From positions 117,249,741-117,313,740 of the forward strand of contig CM041465.1 in the NCBI GenBank assembly GCA_023213395.1: a stretch of 64,000 bases of DNA. Direction: 5' to 3'. Numbering within the stretch: the first letter of the stretch is position 1; each line of letters starts with the position of its first letter. The notes under the pieces are model-generated. The model made no database searches and was not told the origin of the DNA. It saw only the letters and a list, made by a program, of their open reading frames with translations. The translations under genes were made by a program, and so were the position numbers. This DNA is from Cycas panzhihuaensis (taxonomy: Eukaryota > Cycadophyta). This document shows, one piece after another, positions 33,085-43,525 of the stretch.

Positions 33085-33900
33085 GCAATCCGATCACCGA
33101 TGGAGAGTGGTCGGGAGAAAAAGCCTCCTAGGGCGCCAAAGGGTCGCTTCAGAAAGTGAAACATGCCCCTAGGCGGGGAAGCATTCCCTTTGGGGACCCT
33201 AAGAGCGAGAAAGGGCCACGGAAACGAGTCTAGGGCGACGAAATGAGCCAAACGAGTATAAACTCAGGCACACACGGGAGTAGAGTGCAAAACGATGCAG
33301 AAGGGCCCTGGCAAAAGTGCGATAATGAGGCACCATAAATGCCCTTGCAAGGGAGGGCAGGAAGGGCCTCAATAGAGTGCAATGGGTGACAGGGCCAGAA
33401 GGCAAAGGCAAACAGGGGGACAGGACAGTCCCAACGGCTGTCGCGGGGCCAAAAACGGAGGAAGTGTATAAGGAAATTAATGGGAAAATGGATTCATTTT
33501 CACCAGCTCTCATACGAAACCAGAGCCATTCCCTTATGCAGCGGAGTGTTGCCCAACTTTGGAGGCACGCAAAGAGAGATCGCATCAAATCGGAGAGCGA
33601 GAGAGACAACAAGCAGATGACATGGCGATAGTAAGACCGGATCCAGTGAGTGGATATCACTAAACCCAACCCGTCTCAAAGTTCAAAGTTTATTGGTTTT
33701 TTTACAGTTTTTGCATGGTTTTAGTGCCCCTTATGGGCAACTGGAGGCCTCTCGGAGTCCGAATCGAACTTAGAAAGAGGCGGGGACCTGGGCATTAGGG
33801 AGCCCTAGTCCCGGTGGGCCCCACGGGGCCCACCAGAAGAATTTTTTTTATTTTTTCGGGGCGAAAATCCTCCCTTTTGGGGGATCGCCATTCGTACCGC
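33085..33900. other. Spacer between second RNase H and antisense PMD gene (B)
   Basis: Overlapping frames exist on both strands (33199-33669 minus is the longest, 156 codons) but none shows a recognisable domain. Probably upstream region of the RNase H transcript on one strand and of the PMD gene on the other. Confidence 0.4.
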
Positions 33901-33930
33901 GGTAATGATTGCGGTGCCACGATCATTACC
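33901..33930. promoter_or_regulatory. 30-bp imperfect palindrome upstream of PMD gene (B)
   Basis: Arms GGTAATGAT and ATCATTACC around TGCGGTGCCACG. Same plan (10-bp arm, GC-rich decamer, 10-bp arm) as the next palindrome; centres are 57 bp apart. Confidence 0.5.
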
Positions 33931-33957
33931 ACGGGACCCGATCGCCACGGGACCTAT

Positions 33958-33987
33958 GCCAAACTTAGCGGTACCGCTAAGTTTGGC
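33958..33987. promoter_or_regulatory. 30-bp perfect palindrome upstream of PMD gene (B)
   Basis: Arm GCCAAACTTAGCGGT followed by its exact reverse complement, centred on GGTACC. It lies 37-66 bp before the putative PMD ATG (34024). The core decamer GCGGTACCGC matches the LTR array decamers. Confidence 0.65.
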
Positions 33988-34023
33988 GCGATACGAAGGC
34001 AGAAAAGCAGAAAAATAGACACG

Positions 34024-36005
34024 ATGGCCAAAAGAGCCCCAAGTCTCAGGCAGAGAGAGATTTGAGAGAGTGAGGGATGGTGGTAACTAACATGAAACTA
34101 ACTTGAGTTATTTTTGGTGTAAACAGGCTGTCATCGCGGTAGATAACCACGAGAACGTGGGTATGGCCATGTTGAGCTACATGGAGATGGCGACACAGGA
34201 GGACAGGGAGATCCTATAGAGATGTGGCATGTACAAGGCCCTCAAGACACCTCAAGATGCATCGAATCAGAGATTGTTGGTCGACATAGTGTCCCATTGG
34301 GACAGGAGGAGACATGTGTTCCACCTACCACAGGTAGGTGATGTGGCCATCACTGAGAGATACCCAGCAGATGCTGGGAGTTCCGGAGACAGGTAGGCCG
34401 ATGAGATGAGACTAGGACGCCAAGACCGAGGCGGCGATAGGAGGCATCCCTGTTCTTCACAGGAGCTGACAGATGGGAGCGGAGGGAGCCCCCTCAGGGC
34501 ATCTTGATGTCGTGGGATTCCTCGGGTGAGGAAACTGGTTATATTGTGCGTTACTCGATTTTCGAAACATAACTATAGGGAGGTACCAGGTGGGTGGTTA
34601 GATGCAGTTCACCGCTGCGAAGTTGGCGAGAGGATGGACTGGGCGACCCTGATAGCAGCAAACCTCATCGCCCGGTGACACTATCGTGACGGCCGGAGGT
34701 GGTTTGTCATATAGCACACTGTTGCAGTGTTGGTTCTTCGATCACTTCGCGGCAGTGGCACCAGCAGGGGGACCACACGCCATCACAGAGCAGGCCTCGA
34801 TGGTCCACAGGTGGCAAACTCGGCTAAGGGGGACAGAGGACAGGGCCCATGTCCAACGATTAGTGGAGGCTACGTCACTAGACCTCCTCACCCTACCAGA
34901 CTACATAGTAGAGCCCTATAGGATAGTGAGGTGGGATAGTGACAACGAGGCAGGCGGAGCAGGAGTACCCGCAGGCGACGACAGCAGGGATGACAAAGAT
35001 GATGGAGATGATGGGGCCAACCCGTCACGACCTGCAGGGAAGGCAGGTCCCTCAGGGATAGTAGGAGGTGCAGAGGGTCCATCCGGGGCTGCCGGAGGAG
35101 AGGCAGGCCCGTCAGGAGCGTAGGACGAGAGCAGGGGACTCGTGACCAGGGCCCGCAGGCTGTGGATCATGATGGGATTCGGAGGGACAAGAGCTGGGCC
35201 TGCCCATACGAGGAGGGAGGCCTAGGCAGAGGAGGTGCCAGAGGACGAGGCACCCGCGACTGGCGAAGAGCCAGGAGGGGAGGATGCCGCACGACCAGAG
35301 GAGCCGGCAGCCACAGCAGGTGAGACCTAACCTTTTCCAGAGTCATTTGGCATCCAGATAGATGTTTAGTTTGATTTGATCGTGGTATATGGTGAGATGC
35401 AAACTGACATATGGCATGTTGCATTGGCAGGTACAACAAAGATCAGGAGATTGATAGAGGTTGTGGTGAGGGAGATATTCCCTTAGGTATACGCAGAGGG
35501 GCAACCGCCCATCCAGGTAGGAGATGAGCCTAGAGCAGCAGGTGCCACGCAGAGGCATTCATCCCATTGGTGAGGGCGAGAGACATATGGGCTGTAGAGT
35601 CCCAAGAGCACGTGACATCCTGGGGACGGCTGCAGCAGGAGAGGGATGATGCGAGACGCGAGAGGGATGAGCTACGCAGACGGGTACAAGCTCTAGAGGC
35701 ACAGGGCAGAGCAGGCGGAGATGCCGAGAGCAGGACCCAGCTAGCAGTGATCACAGAGCGTCTAAGGGTAAAAGAGGAAGCACTCAGAGGAGAGAGGGAT
35801 CGTATCCAGGCCTGATACGATCAGTTGGTAGCACAGATGGTATCGAGGTCGAGCCAGAGCAGGACGCATACCCACATGGCGGTGATGACCCAGAGACGAC
35901 CGAGATGAGAGGAGAGGCGGCGGGCAGCCATGAGGCCTGTGGAGGAGCCTCGGAGGCATGTGGTCCCCAGGAGAGGGATCACAGAGACTAGGAGATGGTA
36001 CCCCA
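34024..36005 (+). pseudogene. Antisense extra gene of element B: plant mobile domain, decapeptide repeats, coiled coil
   Basis: Putative start ATG at 34024 (MAKRAPSLRQREI). PMD hallmarks follow: RLLVDIVSHWDRR, HVFHLPQVGDVAIT (about 34320) and, after a frameshift, LRDTQQMLGVPETGRP. LLQCWFFDHFAAVAP at about 34715 is the second PMD-like block. DLLTLPDYIVEPYR leads into an acidic stretch and decapeptide repeats of GEAGPSGAAG type (35030-35120). After the intron a coiled coil (35567-35815, ERDDARRERDELRRRVQALE) closes the protein. Runs against gag-pol. Several stops and at least one frameshift. Function in the element unknown; regulation of silencing or DNA binding are possibilities by analogy only. 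Confidence 0.75.
35320..35430 (+). other. GT-AG intron in the antisense PMD gene (B)
   Basis: CAG|GTGAGA donor and GCATTGGCAG| acceptor enclose 111 bp, T-rich with stops. The following exon (TKIRRLIEVVVREIFP..YAEGQPP) matches exon 2 of the A copy. Confidence 0.65.
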
Positions 36006-36170
36006 AGAGCGAGGCAGCAACAGTAGAGAGACGTACATATGGTTTTGACAGGGGAAAGCACGGGCCTCCAGGGGGTCATATATAGGATCATATGATTGTA
36101 CCCCCCCTGCAAGGACACCGGCTTCCCAGATGTATGATGTGACATGATTTTTGGATGTGTATATATATAT

Positions 36171-36191
36171 ATGGGGTAATTGGAACCCCAT
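36171..36191. terminator. Stem-loop in the convergent region (B)
   Basis: ATGGGG and CCCCAT form a 6-bp stem with loop TAATTGGAA (outermost loop bases T and A can also pair). Preceded by a short AT run. Lies between the ends of the two convergent genes. Confidence 0.35.
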
Positions 36192-36689
36192 TTGGACATG
36201 AGATGCTGTGTATGATGTATCATGTGTGAATGACATGTATGTTTATTTTGTATGTTGTAAATGTTAAGTGTATTTTATTTTATGTTATGAGTATTTTGTT
36301 GTATGATGCACACGTTTCCTTCCATATATGGCTATATGTCTAACATGAGAGCACACACACGTCATGAGTGAAAATGATAGAGAGGTGTGAGGTTAGAGGA
36401 TAGCGCGGCATATACATCTACAAAAGAGCATAGCGGAATATGCGAAGGAAACGACGGAGAAGAAAGAGGAGCGACGATGCTCCCAGCGTCCTCTTGATTG
36501 GGGAATGCCCAAGCAAGATGACAAAGGTTCCCGAGAAGGTACGAGAATACGAGTTCTGCAGAATGAACCAGAAAGAAGAAGAAGGATCCATCTTAAATTG
36601 CCATTCCACCCATGGTTGGGAAGAATGGGGATAACCTAAGATGGTAGTTTAGGCTCATTTCGGAGCGGGCCGAAGAGATCGTAGAAAGA
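36192..36689 (-). other. Element B convergent spacer downstream of integrase
   Basis: No supported gene. Homologous to 16729-17145 of A and, inverted, 61289-61887 of C. Confidence 0.5.
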
Positions 36690-37742
36690 TCACGCATAAA
36701 ACTTCTTAAGAAATTTCCCATTAACAGCTTTCTCAAATTTAAGTCCTTCTAGGGTGGCTATCCTGTAGGTACCATTATTAAGGGATTCGATAATGATGAA
36801 AGGACCAACCCATCGGGGTTTGAACTTGGTCAAACGGTCATGGAGATACTCGAGCTTGAGGACGTGGTCCCCAGGAAGCAAAGGGCGTGAACGAAGGTGT
36901 TTATTGTAGGCCCTTTGTGAGCGGGCTTTGGATGCTAGGTTAGCCTGATAAGCGGCTAAGCGTCTCTCATCCAAAGCTTCGAGGTCCAGCAGGTGAGCCT
37001 GACGGATCGACTCTTCGTCGATGAAACCTCGAAGGGAGACTCGCAAAGAAGGAATCTCCACCTCCAGCGGGTGTACCGCCTTAGTACCATAGACCAGAGA
37101 GAACGGGGTCATTCCCGTGGCGGAACGGATAGAGGTGTGGTAAGCCCACAAGGCAAAGGGCAACTGAAGGTGCCAATCCTTTTGGGATTGAGCAACGGTT
37201 TTCTTGAGGATGTTGACAAGAGTCTTATTAAAAGACTCCACTTGGCCATTTGCCTGAGGGTAGTAAGGGGAGGAAGTCTTGTGAGAAATTTTAAACTTCT
37301 CACAAAGCTCATCCATCTCCTTATTACAGAAAGGAGTTCCATTGTCAGTGATTAGGACGTCCGAAATTCCAAAACGGCAAATGATATGTTGGTAAATGAA
37401 CGTGGCAATCGTTTTACCAAGAGTAGTGATCAAGGGAATGGCCTCCACCCATTTAGTAAAATACTCCGTGGCAGTCAAGATAAACTTGTGCTGTGACGAC
37501 GAAGGTGGGGAGATAGCCCCAATAAGGTCTAGTTCCCCCTGAGCAAAAGGCCATGGCGAAACAATGGGATGCAGGGCCTTGGAAGGTACATGGGAAATGT
37601 TGGCGTGTTCCTGACATCGCCGACATTTCAGAGTAAAAGCGTGAGCGTCCTTAAAGAGGGACGGCCAGAAATAGCCATGCGGAGGATCCTCTGAGCCATA
37701 GACTGGCCCCCAAAGTGACCTCCACAAATACTGTGGTGGCAT
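36690..37742 (-). CDS. Element B integrase core and C-terminus
   Basis: A 350-codon open frame with the catalytic triad Asp72 (LDLIGAI), Asp133 (ITDNGTPF) and Glu169 (NGQVESFNKTL); D-X35-E spacing is exactly as expected. YPQANGQVE and WAYHTSIRSATGMTPF are typical of gypsy integrases, and the protein ends AVNGKFLKKFYA, the usual Tat C-terminus. The Cys pair of the HHCC zinc finger (CRRCQ) is in this frame, while the His pair (HHSICGGHF) lies in another frame near 37700, so a frameshift separates them. The first 20 or so residues are out of the native frame. It would insert the cDNA and give the 5-bp duplication seen around B. Confidence 0.88.
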   Translation of the reverse strand: MPPQYLWRSLWGPVYGSEDPPHGYFWPSLFKDAHAFTLKCRRCQEHANISHVPSKALHPIVSPWPFAQGELDLIGAISPPSSSQHKFILTATEYFTKWVEAIPLITTLGKTIATFIYQHIICRFGISDVLITDNGTPFCNKEMDELCEKFKISHKTSSPYYPQANGQVESFNKTLVNILKKTVAQSQKDWHLQLPFALWAYHTSIRSATGMTPFSLVYGTKAVHPLEVEIPSLRVSLRGFIDEESIRQAHLLDLEALDERRLAAYQANLASKARSQRAYNKHLRSRPLLPGDHVLKLEYLHDRLTKFKPRWVGPFIIIESLNNGTYRIATLEGLKFEKAVNGKFLKKFYA

Positions 37743-38616
37743 TCACGGCACCGGTCACCTTCGGTGGTGACGCAATGAAGGAGGATCCCATCGAAGGACC
37801 TCTTATACAATACCTCGTCCACGAGGAGGTATTGCCTGGTAGAAGTCTGGATACGAGATCTAACTTTACTACTAGTGTTGGGGCGGTATTGCTGCTGTGT
37901 AAGATACCGCACTATGTCACCATACCACTCATCGTCGACAAATGGATGGGGAGAGGCTCCCTGAATCGTCAAGATAGACTCATCGGGAAGAGAGTCGTCA
38001 ACGGGAGCACCAAAGGAGTTAGGGATAGGGGCATCTGTGAGTTGCTCGGCCACTATTATTCCCTTCTTTGATTTCCAATTAACGATATGGAGGTCAAATT
38101 CTTGGAGTAGGACGACCCAATGACCAGCCCCACCACAACCGAGCAGGTTAGCAAGTATCGCAAGGGATCGGATTGAACGATCACCTTGGTGATGTTGCTG
38201 AGCAAGTAGTGTCTGAACTTCTTGGTCGCATGGACCAAGGAGAGGCACTCCTTCTCGGCGGGGGAATAGTTAAGCTCAGCAGCCACAAGAGTGCGACTGA
38301 TGAAATATATAGCTCTCTTGGTTCCTGATTCATCTTCCTGAGCTAGCATAGCACCTAAGGATTCGTTAGTCACCGAGGTGTACAGGATGAAGGGCCTATC
38401 GAATTGAGGAGGCGACAACGTAGGAGCGGAAGCTAAGGCTTCCTTAAGTCCTTCGAAGGCCTTTTGGGTCTTGTAAGACCAGGCAAAAGGAGCTCCCTTC
38501 TTCAATAGGTTCGTGAGGGGTTTAGTGCTCACAGTGAAATCGGCTAAGAAGCGCATAAGAAAAACAAGCCTCCCTAGAAATGACTTAATCTGTCGTTGAG
38601 TTCTAAGTGGTGGCAT
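37743..38616 (-). pseudogene. Element B RNase H (pol) and connection to integrase
   Basis: RT end (MPPLRTQRQIKSFLGR), then the Ty3-type RNase H: FILYTSVTNESLGAML where the first Asp is lost, NYSPAEKECLSLVHATKK with Glu, VIVQSDPLRYLL with Asp. A frameshift near 38100-38240 moves the rest to another frame, which carries the zinc-finger His pair of integrase. Loss of the first Asp fits the idea that the extra RNase H took over its job, but could be simple decay. Confidence 0.8.
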
Positions 38617-38658
38617 GTCAAGGATTGCCCTGACCTTGTCAGGGTCAATCTGAATTCC

Positions 38659-39366
38659 TTATTTAGATATAAGGAAACCAAGGAGTTTACCCGAGGTAAC
38701 GGCAAACACACACTTGAGCGGATTTAGACTAACGTGATACTTGCGGCATCGTGAAAAAATGGAGCGCAAGTCGGAAGGGTGATGGGCCCTAACGCAGGAG
38801 AGACCCATCATATCATCCATCAAGACCTCCAATATGTCATCAATGAGGTCATGGAAAATGAAATGCATGGCTCTTTGGTAAGTAGCACCTGCATTCTTAA
38901 GGCCAAAGGGCATCGCCTTGTAGGCAAAGGTACCCCAAGAAGTAGTGAAGGCCGTCTTATGGTGGTCTTTGGGAGAAATTTGAATCTGGTTATAGCCGGA
39001 GAAGCCGTCCATTAGGGACATCACTTCAAATCTGGCGGTGCAATTAATGATTTGATTGAGGAAGGGTAACGGGAAATTGTCCTTGGGACAAGCATTATTG
39101 ATGTCGCGAAAATCGACACATATACGGATTGCCCCGTTCTTTTTAGCAACGAGGACAATGTTGGGGACCCACTTAGGGTAGTCAATGGAAGTAATAAGCC
39201 CAGCGTCCAAAAGCTTCTCAACCTCCATTTTGATGGCAGTAGAGAGCTTCGGGTGAAGGGGACGCTGCTTCTGGCGCACAGGGCGGGCGCCAGGAATGGT
39301 GGTGAGGTTATGAGTGACAATGGAGGGGTCAATTCCCTTCATGTCAGCATAATCCCACGCAAACAC
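38659..39366 (-). CDS. Element B reverse transcriptase
   Basis: A 235-codon open stretch holding most RT blocks: LLDAGLITSIDYPKWVPN, ICVDFRDINNACPKDNFPLP, SLMDGFSGYNQI (first catalytic Asp), TAFTTSWGTFAYKAMPFGLK, and the palm motif EVLMDDMMGLS (38812-38823 encodes LMDD, with both Asp kept but the usual Tyr replaced). A stop separates it from the preceding pol segment (39367-39369) and another (K*GIQIDP) from the following one; the second is private to B. The enzyme copies genomic RNA inside the particle. Confidence 0.88.
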   Translation of the reverse strand: MFAWDYADMKGIDPSIVTHNLTTIPGARPVRQKQRPLHPKLSTAIKMEVEKLLDAGLITSIDYPKWVPNIVLVAKKNGAIRICVDFRDINNACPKDNFPLPFLNQIINCTARFEVMSLMDGFSGYNQIQISPKDHHKTAFTTSWGTFAYKAMPFGLKNAGATYQRAMHFIFHDLIDDILEVLMDDMMGLSCVRAHHPSDLRSIFSRCRKYHVSLNPLKCVFAVTSGKLLGFLISK

Positions 39367-39369
39367 GTC

Positions 39370-39909
39370 TCAGAACTCCTGGAATAGAAGGGAGTACTCC
39401 CTTATCTCATCAGGGGAACATTCTAACCTGACTTTAATGACCTTACCCGGGGCCAAGACTATGTCTTGGGTTGCCCCCATGCACATGGCATTGCCCTCCT
39501 CGAAGTGGAGAGGGGCGAGGTCAACAGGAGGAGGAGGAATAGGAGACGGGATCGGATTGGCAAGCGTGGATCCGATCGCGAGGATCTTCTGGTGACCAAG
39601 CCTATGGTTACCAGAAGGCAAGTTGGGCGCAAAACCCGCCAGATGCTCAAGTAGGGCTTCATTATCCTTGAAGTAATCCACCCCATGGATGACCTTACTT
39701 CGAGTAGAGGAAGCACTGGAGAGAGTAAAAGCAACGGGGCCGTGATGGTCATCGGGTTGCTCAACTTCCTCGCGGGATTCTGAAGGAAAGCCAAGAAGAT
39801 GCTCCTCGGAAGGAGCGAAAGGCAATTCTTCGAAGCCATTACCTACGAGGGGTAATGAAGAAGAAGAACTGATGACAGGCGGGTCAACACGAGCGATGTC
39901 GTGGGACAC
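39370..39909 (-). pseudogene. Element B protease-RT linker
   Basis: A 179-codon open segment rich in Ser, Pro and Glu, including EALLEHLAGFAPNLPSGNHR and MCMGATQDIVLAPGKVIKV. Counterparts exist in A (26358-26624) and C (57971-58591). No catalytic motif. Confidence 0.75.
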
Positions 39910-40620
39910 GCACGAATAGCTAGCCTTACCAACGAGAGAGATCCTAGACAGAGATTTAGAATGAGATGGGTGCGACCTACTGGCGTGGAGGAAAGAGACG
40001 GGGTGAAAGCGATCCTCGTCTTCGTCGAGTGACTCGTCGTCACTAAACGAAGCAAGGTACTCGTAACTCCCAACGCCAATAGGGGCGAATCACGTGAGAC
40101 TAGGGGAAGAAGATGCGGGGTCTTCTTCAGATGGGTTAGGTATACCAATAGAGCAAGCCGAGGCATGAGTGGAAGGAAAGGACTTGGGTTTGCCGAACTG
40201 GTAGAACGAGTTTGTTTGGTAAATGGGCATTCGCGGAAAATCACTCTCATCTGTCCGTCATGGACGAATTTAAGTTGTCCCCAAAGGGTCGAGCACACGG
40301 CCCCTATTTGGTCGAGCCATGGATAACCTAGAAGGAGGTTGTAATCCACGTCAACGTCGAGGACTACAACGTTGGCAAGGACGGTCTTGCCCTCAAGGGT
40401 GAGCGGAATTGCAATAGATCCCAAAGGGGTCTTCTCGCTACTGTCATAACCTTGGCATCGCGAGGGAACAGGTTCCAAGGTGGAAATACCAAGCTCTTGC
40501 ATGACACGTAAGGGCATGAGCACGTAAGAACCGTTGTCGACAACAGTTCTTCGAAGGGTACAATCGGGTGTATCGATAGTGATAGTGAATGGGAAGTTCC
40601 ATTGACGTTCCCTTTCACCG
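39910..40620 (-). pseudogene. Element B protease
   Basis: In a frame different from gag and RT. QWNFPFTITIDTPDCTLRR leads to the active site VVDNGSYVLMPL (DNG, the Tat equivalent of D[ST]G, at about 40521-40544), then VLDVDVDYNLLLGYPWLDQ. The two frame changes (near 40620 and 39900) make gag-pro-pol discontinuous. It would cut the polyprotein. Confidence 0.8.
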
Positions 40621-43354
40621 GCGGGGGGAAAGATCCTTAGGATCAAATGAGATAACGGGTCCACCACCTTGGGTGACACCCAAAGTGTGGACGGGCGCAT
40701 CACTCAATCCTAAAGCTTCTAGGAGGAGGGCCCGTTGCTCGGGACAACTCCTCAAGACGTCCATCAAGGACATTCCTGCGGCGACAGTATGAATCTCGTC
40801 CACGATGGAGAAGGGCTTACCTTTCGCGGTAGGTTGGGTAAGTGCCCTTCAGAAATCGTAACGACTAGGGTGTACAGGAATAGCCTTGGGAAAGAGAGGT
40901 ATTTTCAGAGGAAGGTTCTCCAGAAGAGGGTCAGAAGGAGCAGAAGAACAAGACGCTCCCGCTGCTTCCTTAGCGGCTTGAGATCACGTAAGGGTGTAAG
41001 TAGGAGTTGCTTCAAGCAACTGGATCACCTTCTTCCCCTTGTTCCGGTGTCGCGAAGGTGACGAGGTGCGACGGCTAGGAGAACAAGATGAGGAAGACGA
41101 GTTCCGGGCACCCTTCCCTTTGTCACGGGAAGGACGGGGATCAGGCGATCTTCCTCGGTTTCGGTTGCTCTTGGTTTGGGTGTGGCGATCGCGTTCCCCA
41201 TGTTTAGGGAACGAATCCTTGTGAACTGGTTGATCCAAATTAGGCCTTGAGGCCTGTTTGGGGGAAGAATTACATCGAGGGGCATCCTTAGGATGCTGGG
41301 CCCTACAACACGAATCATCGTGGAAGCACTCCCCATGAATGGAGCACCACTTCTTCTCAAGCGGAGGGTCTGGCCTTCTCGCTTGAGAGAACTGGGCGTT
41401 TCCATTCCTAGGGAGAGGAGTTTGGGTTGTTTGTTGGACTTGTTTATTGGATGTAAGGGACGAAGGAGCCTGAAGTTTGAGTTCCTTCATCGTACGCTCA
41501 AACAAACATATGGCTGATGCGAGAGGGTCTAAAGTCCTCTAAGTCGGGTGAGAGGAAGACCGGGTAGGTTGTGAAAGTTTGGTATCCTTAGTTGGGGGTG
41601 GTGCCTCACGGCGCTGTAAGGGCTTAAGAGGTTTCTTGAGACCGGCTTGGATCTCAATAGCCTCCAACGCCAAACACTTGGCGATCACGGAGTCACATGT
41701 GGTCGCCCCCATCTTGAGGACTTCCACATGAACTTCAGGATGAAGTGCATTGACGAAAAGGTCTCGCTTCAGCTCCTCGGGCAATGTTGCCTTAGTGGAA
41801 TGAAGCAAGTCGTGGAATCACCGCACAAAGTCACGATTCATTTCATCGTGACCTTGTTTGAGCGAAAGAAGTGACTTCATTCCGCTCTCGAATGGACGGG
41901 CTACATCAAAATAATTGATGAACTCGTCCACTAATTACTGGAATGAATGGATAGAATGGGCACAGAGATGGTAGAACCACTTGAGGGCGTCACCCTACAA
42001 GGACTGCGGGAATAATTTCATTAAAATGTGGTTGTAAGCCCAGTAATCGATGCATGCCATAGAAAAACTACGCACATGCTCCGCCAGGTCTTGCGATGAA
42101 GTTCCATTGAATCTAGGAACTTCAGGGGGATGAGGCAGCAGATTGGTTCTTAACGCCTTAATGGAAAGAGGTATTGACCTAAAGTCCATGAAGGGGCACG
42201 CCCTTGCCTGGACCGTAGGGTCAACGAATGTCGTAGTAGGTAATGAACAAGGAGCGGATAGGGGTGGAACACCCATCCCTCCTTGAGGAAATGCCCCTTG
42301 CTGAAAAGAGGCGTGGGGGTAGGTGCCTTGGAAGGGAGTCGGGTTCCCTTGCGAAGACACAACGAATGGGATTACATTGGATGATGGGCAAGACATGTAG
42401 AACCGGGTTTTGCCCATATGGGCCACCCGTAGGTGGGGCGACCCCATATGGGTGTAGCAGATCCACCCCATAAACCGGGAGACGGCTTCCTCTACCCTGC
42501 CCCCAAGGCTGAGAAGTACACCCTGGTGGAACGTAGAAGGAAGCACCAACGTGTTGGTTTTGAGGATGTGTGGGAGCGGATCCCACATGACTAGTGGTCA
42601 GAAGGCTAGTAGGATCAGCAAGCCTACTAGGAACGGCACGCGCCACATTAGGGGGTGGCACATTGGTTTGGTTAGGGATGGGTATGCTAACCTTCAATTA
42701 AGAGAAAGACACACTACAGGGAGATCCTGAAACACTAGGACCTCGATGAGAAATGGAAGGCGCGACACGTGCCCCCACTATGGGAATAGGAAAGGAGCGG
42801 GACACATGCGTAGGCACAAAGGGATTCATTGTCAAAGGAAGAGTAGATGAGGATGAGGCATGCGGGGGAGGAGCGGAAGAGGAAGAGGCTCCTCCACGGA
42901 GGGCACCCTCAAGCCATCCAAGACGCAGTTACAAGCGCGCCGCACGGCAACACTCGTTGAGAGCTTCAACTACGTCGACAGGAGGGGTTCCTACATACTC
43001 GTAAGAGGTAATTGGGACCTCGAACAAAGTAGGTTCCTCGGGATGCTCCTCATAAGAGTCACTAACTACGTGGCAAGTCTTAAGAGGAGCGGATCCTTCT
43101 ACGGCATGGGTAGAGGGATGGAAATCGAGCTAGAGATGTTGGTCATTTGTGTAATAAAGGGGTTCATCACCCTCTTGGGTGGACCCAGGAATAGAGGAAG
43201 GAAAAGCATGGGTTTCTAAGGTTGAAGTGTGGTAGGCCCAATCAGAAAAGTATCCCTCCATAGTCAGATCAGAATCTAACAAAGGAAGAGGGCGATACTT
43301 GGGGTCTTCTAACAATGGAGGTAGACCATGCAAGTGACGAGAAAAGTGTCGCAT
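40621..43354 (-). pseudogene. Element B gag
   Basis: ATG at 43354 starts MRHFSRHLHGLPPLLEDPKY. A Pro/Gly-rich region follows (42221-42697), then the capsid-like core: HPPEVPRFNGTSSQDLAEHV, CIDYWAYNHILMKLFPQSL, stop, GDALKWFYHL, LLSLKQGHDEMNRDF, LPEELKRDLFVNALHPEVHV. The CHHC knuckle CSIHGECFHDDSCC lies near 41310-41350. A basic Ser/Arg segment (41000-41200) and the block MSLMDVLRSCPEQRALLLEAL (40615-40803) precede protease. The stop after PQSL is at the same codon in A and C. Confidence 0.85.
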
Positions 43355-43502
43355 GCAAGATCAACCAACAATGTTAGGGAAAGAGAGAGGGCGGTAAGAC
43401 ACACGCGTTAGGGGCTGCCCAACGTAGAGTTTGAAATAGGTATAAAAGGATCACAAGAAGGTAGTGAAACCAATGGAAGAGAGCAAAAACTAGCTCCCTT
43501 TT

Positions 43503-43525
43503 GGCGGGTCCCAAGATGGTCACCA
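43503..43525 (-). other. Primer binding site of element B
   Basis: Minus strand TGGTGACCATCTTGGGACCC, immediately inside the 5' LTR. Similar to the PBS of A and C and of the general TGGYGACC type seen in Tat/Ogre-like elements; the tRNA was not identified. Confidence 0.65.

Noticed and set aside
36993-37355. 120-codon plus-strand frame opposite integrase
   Set aside because: Reverse-strand shadow of the integrase; no motif.
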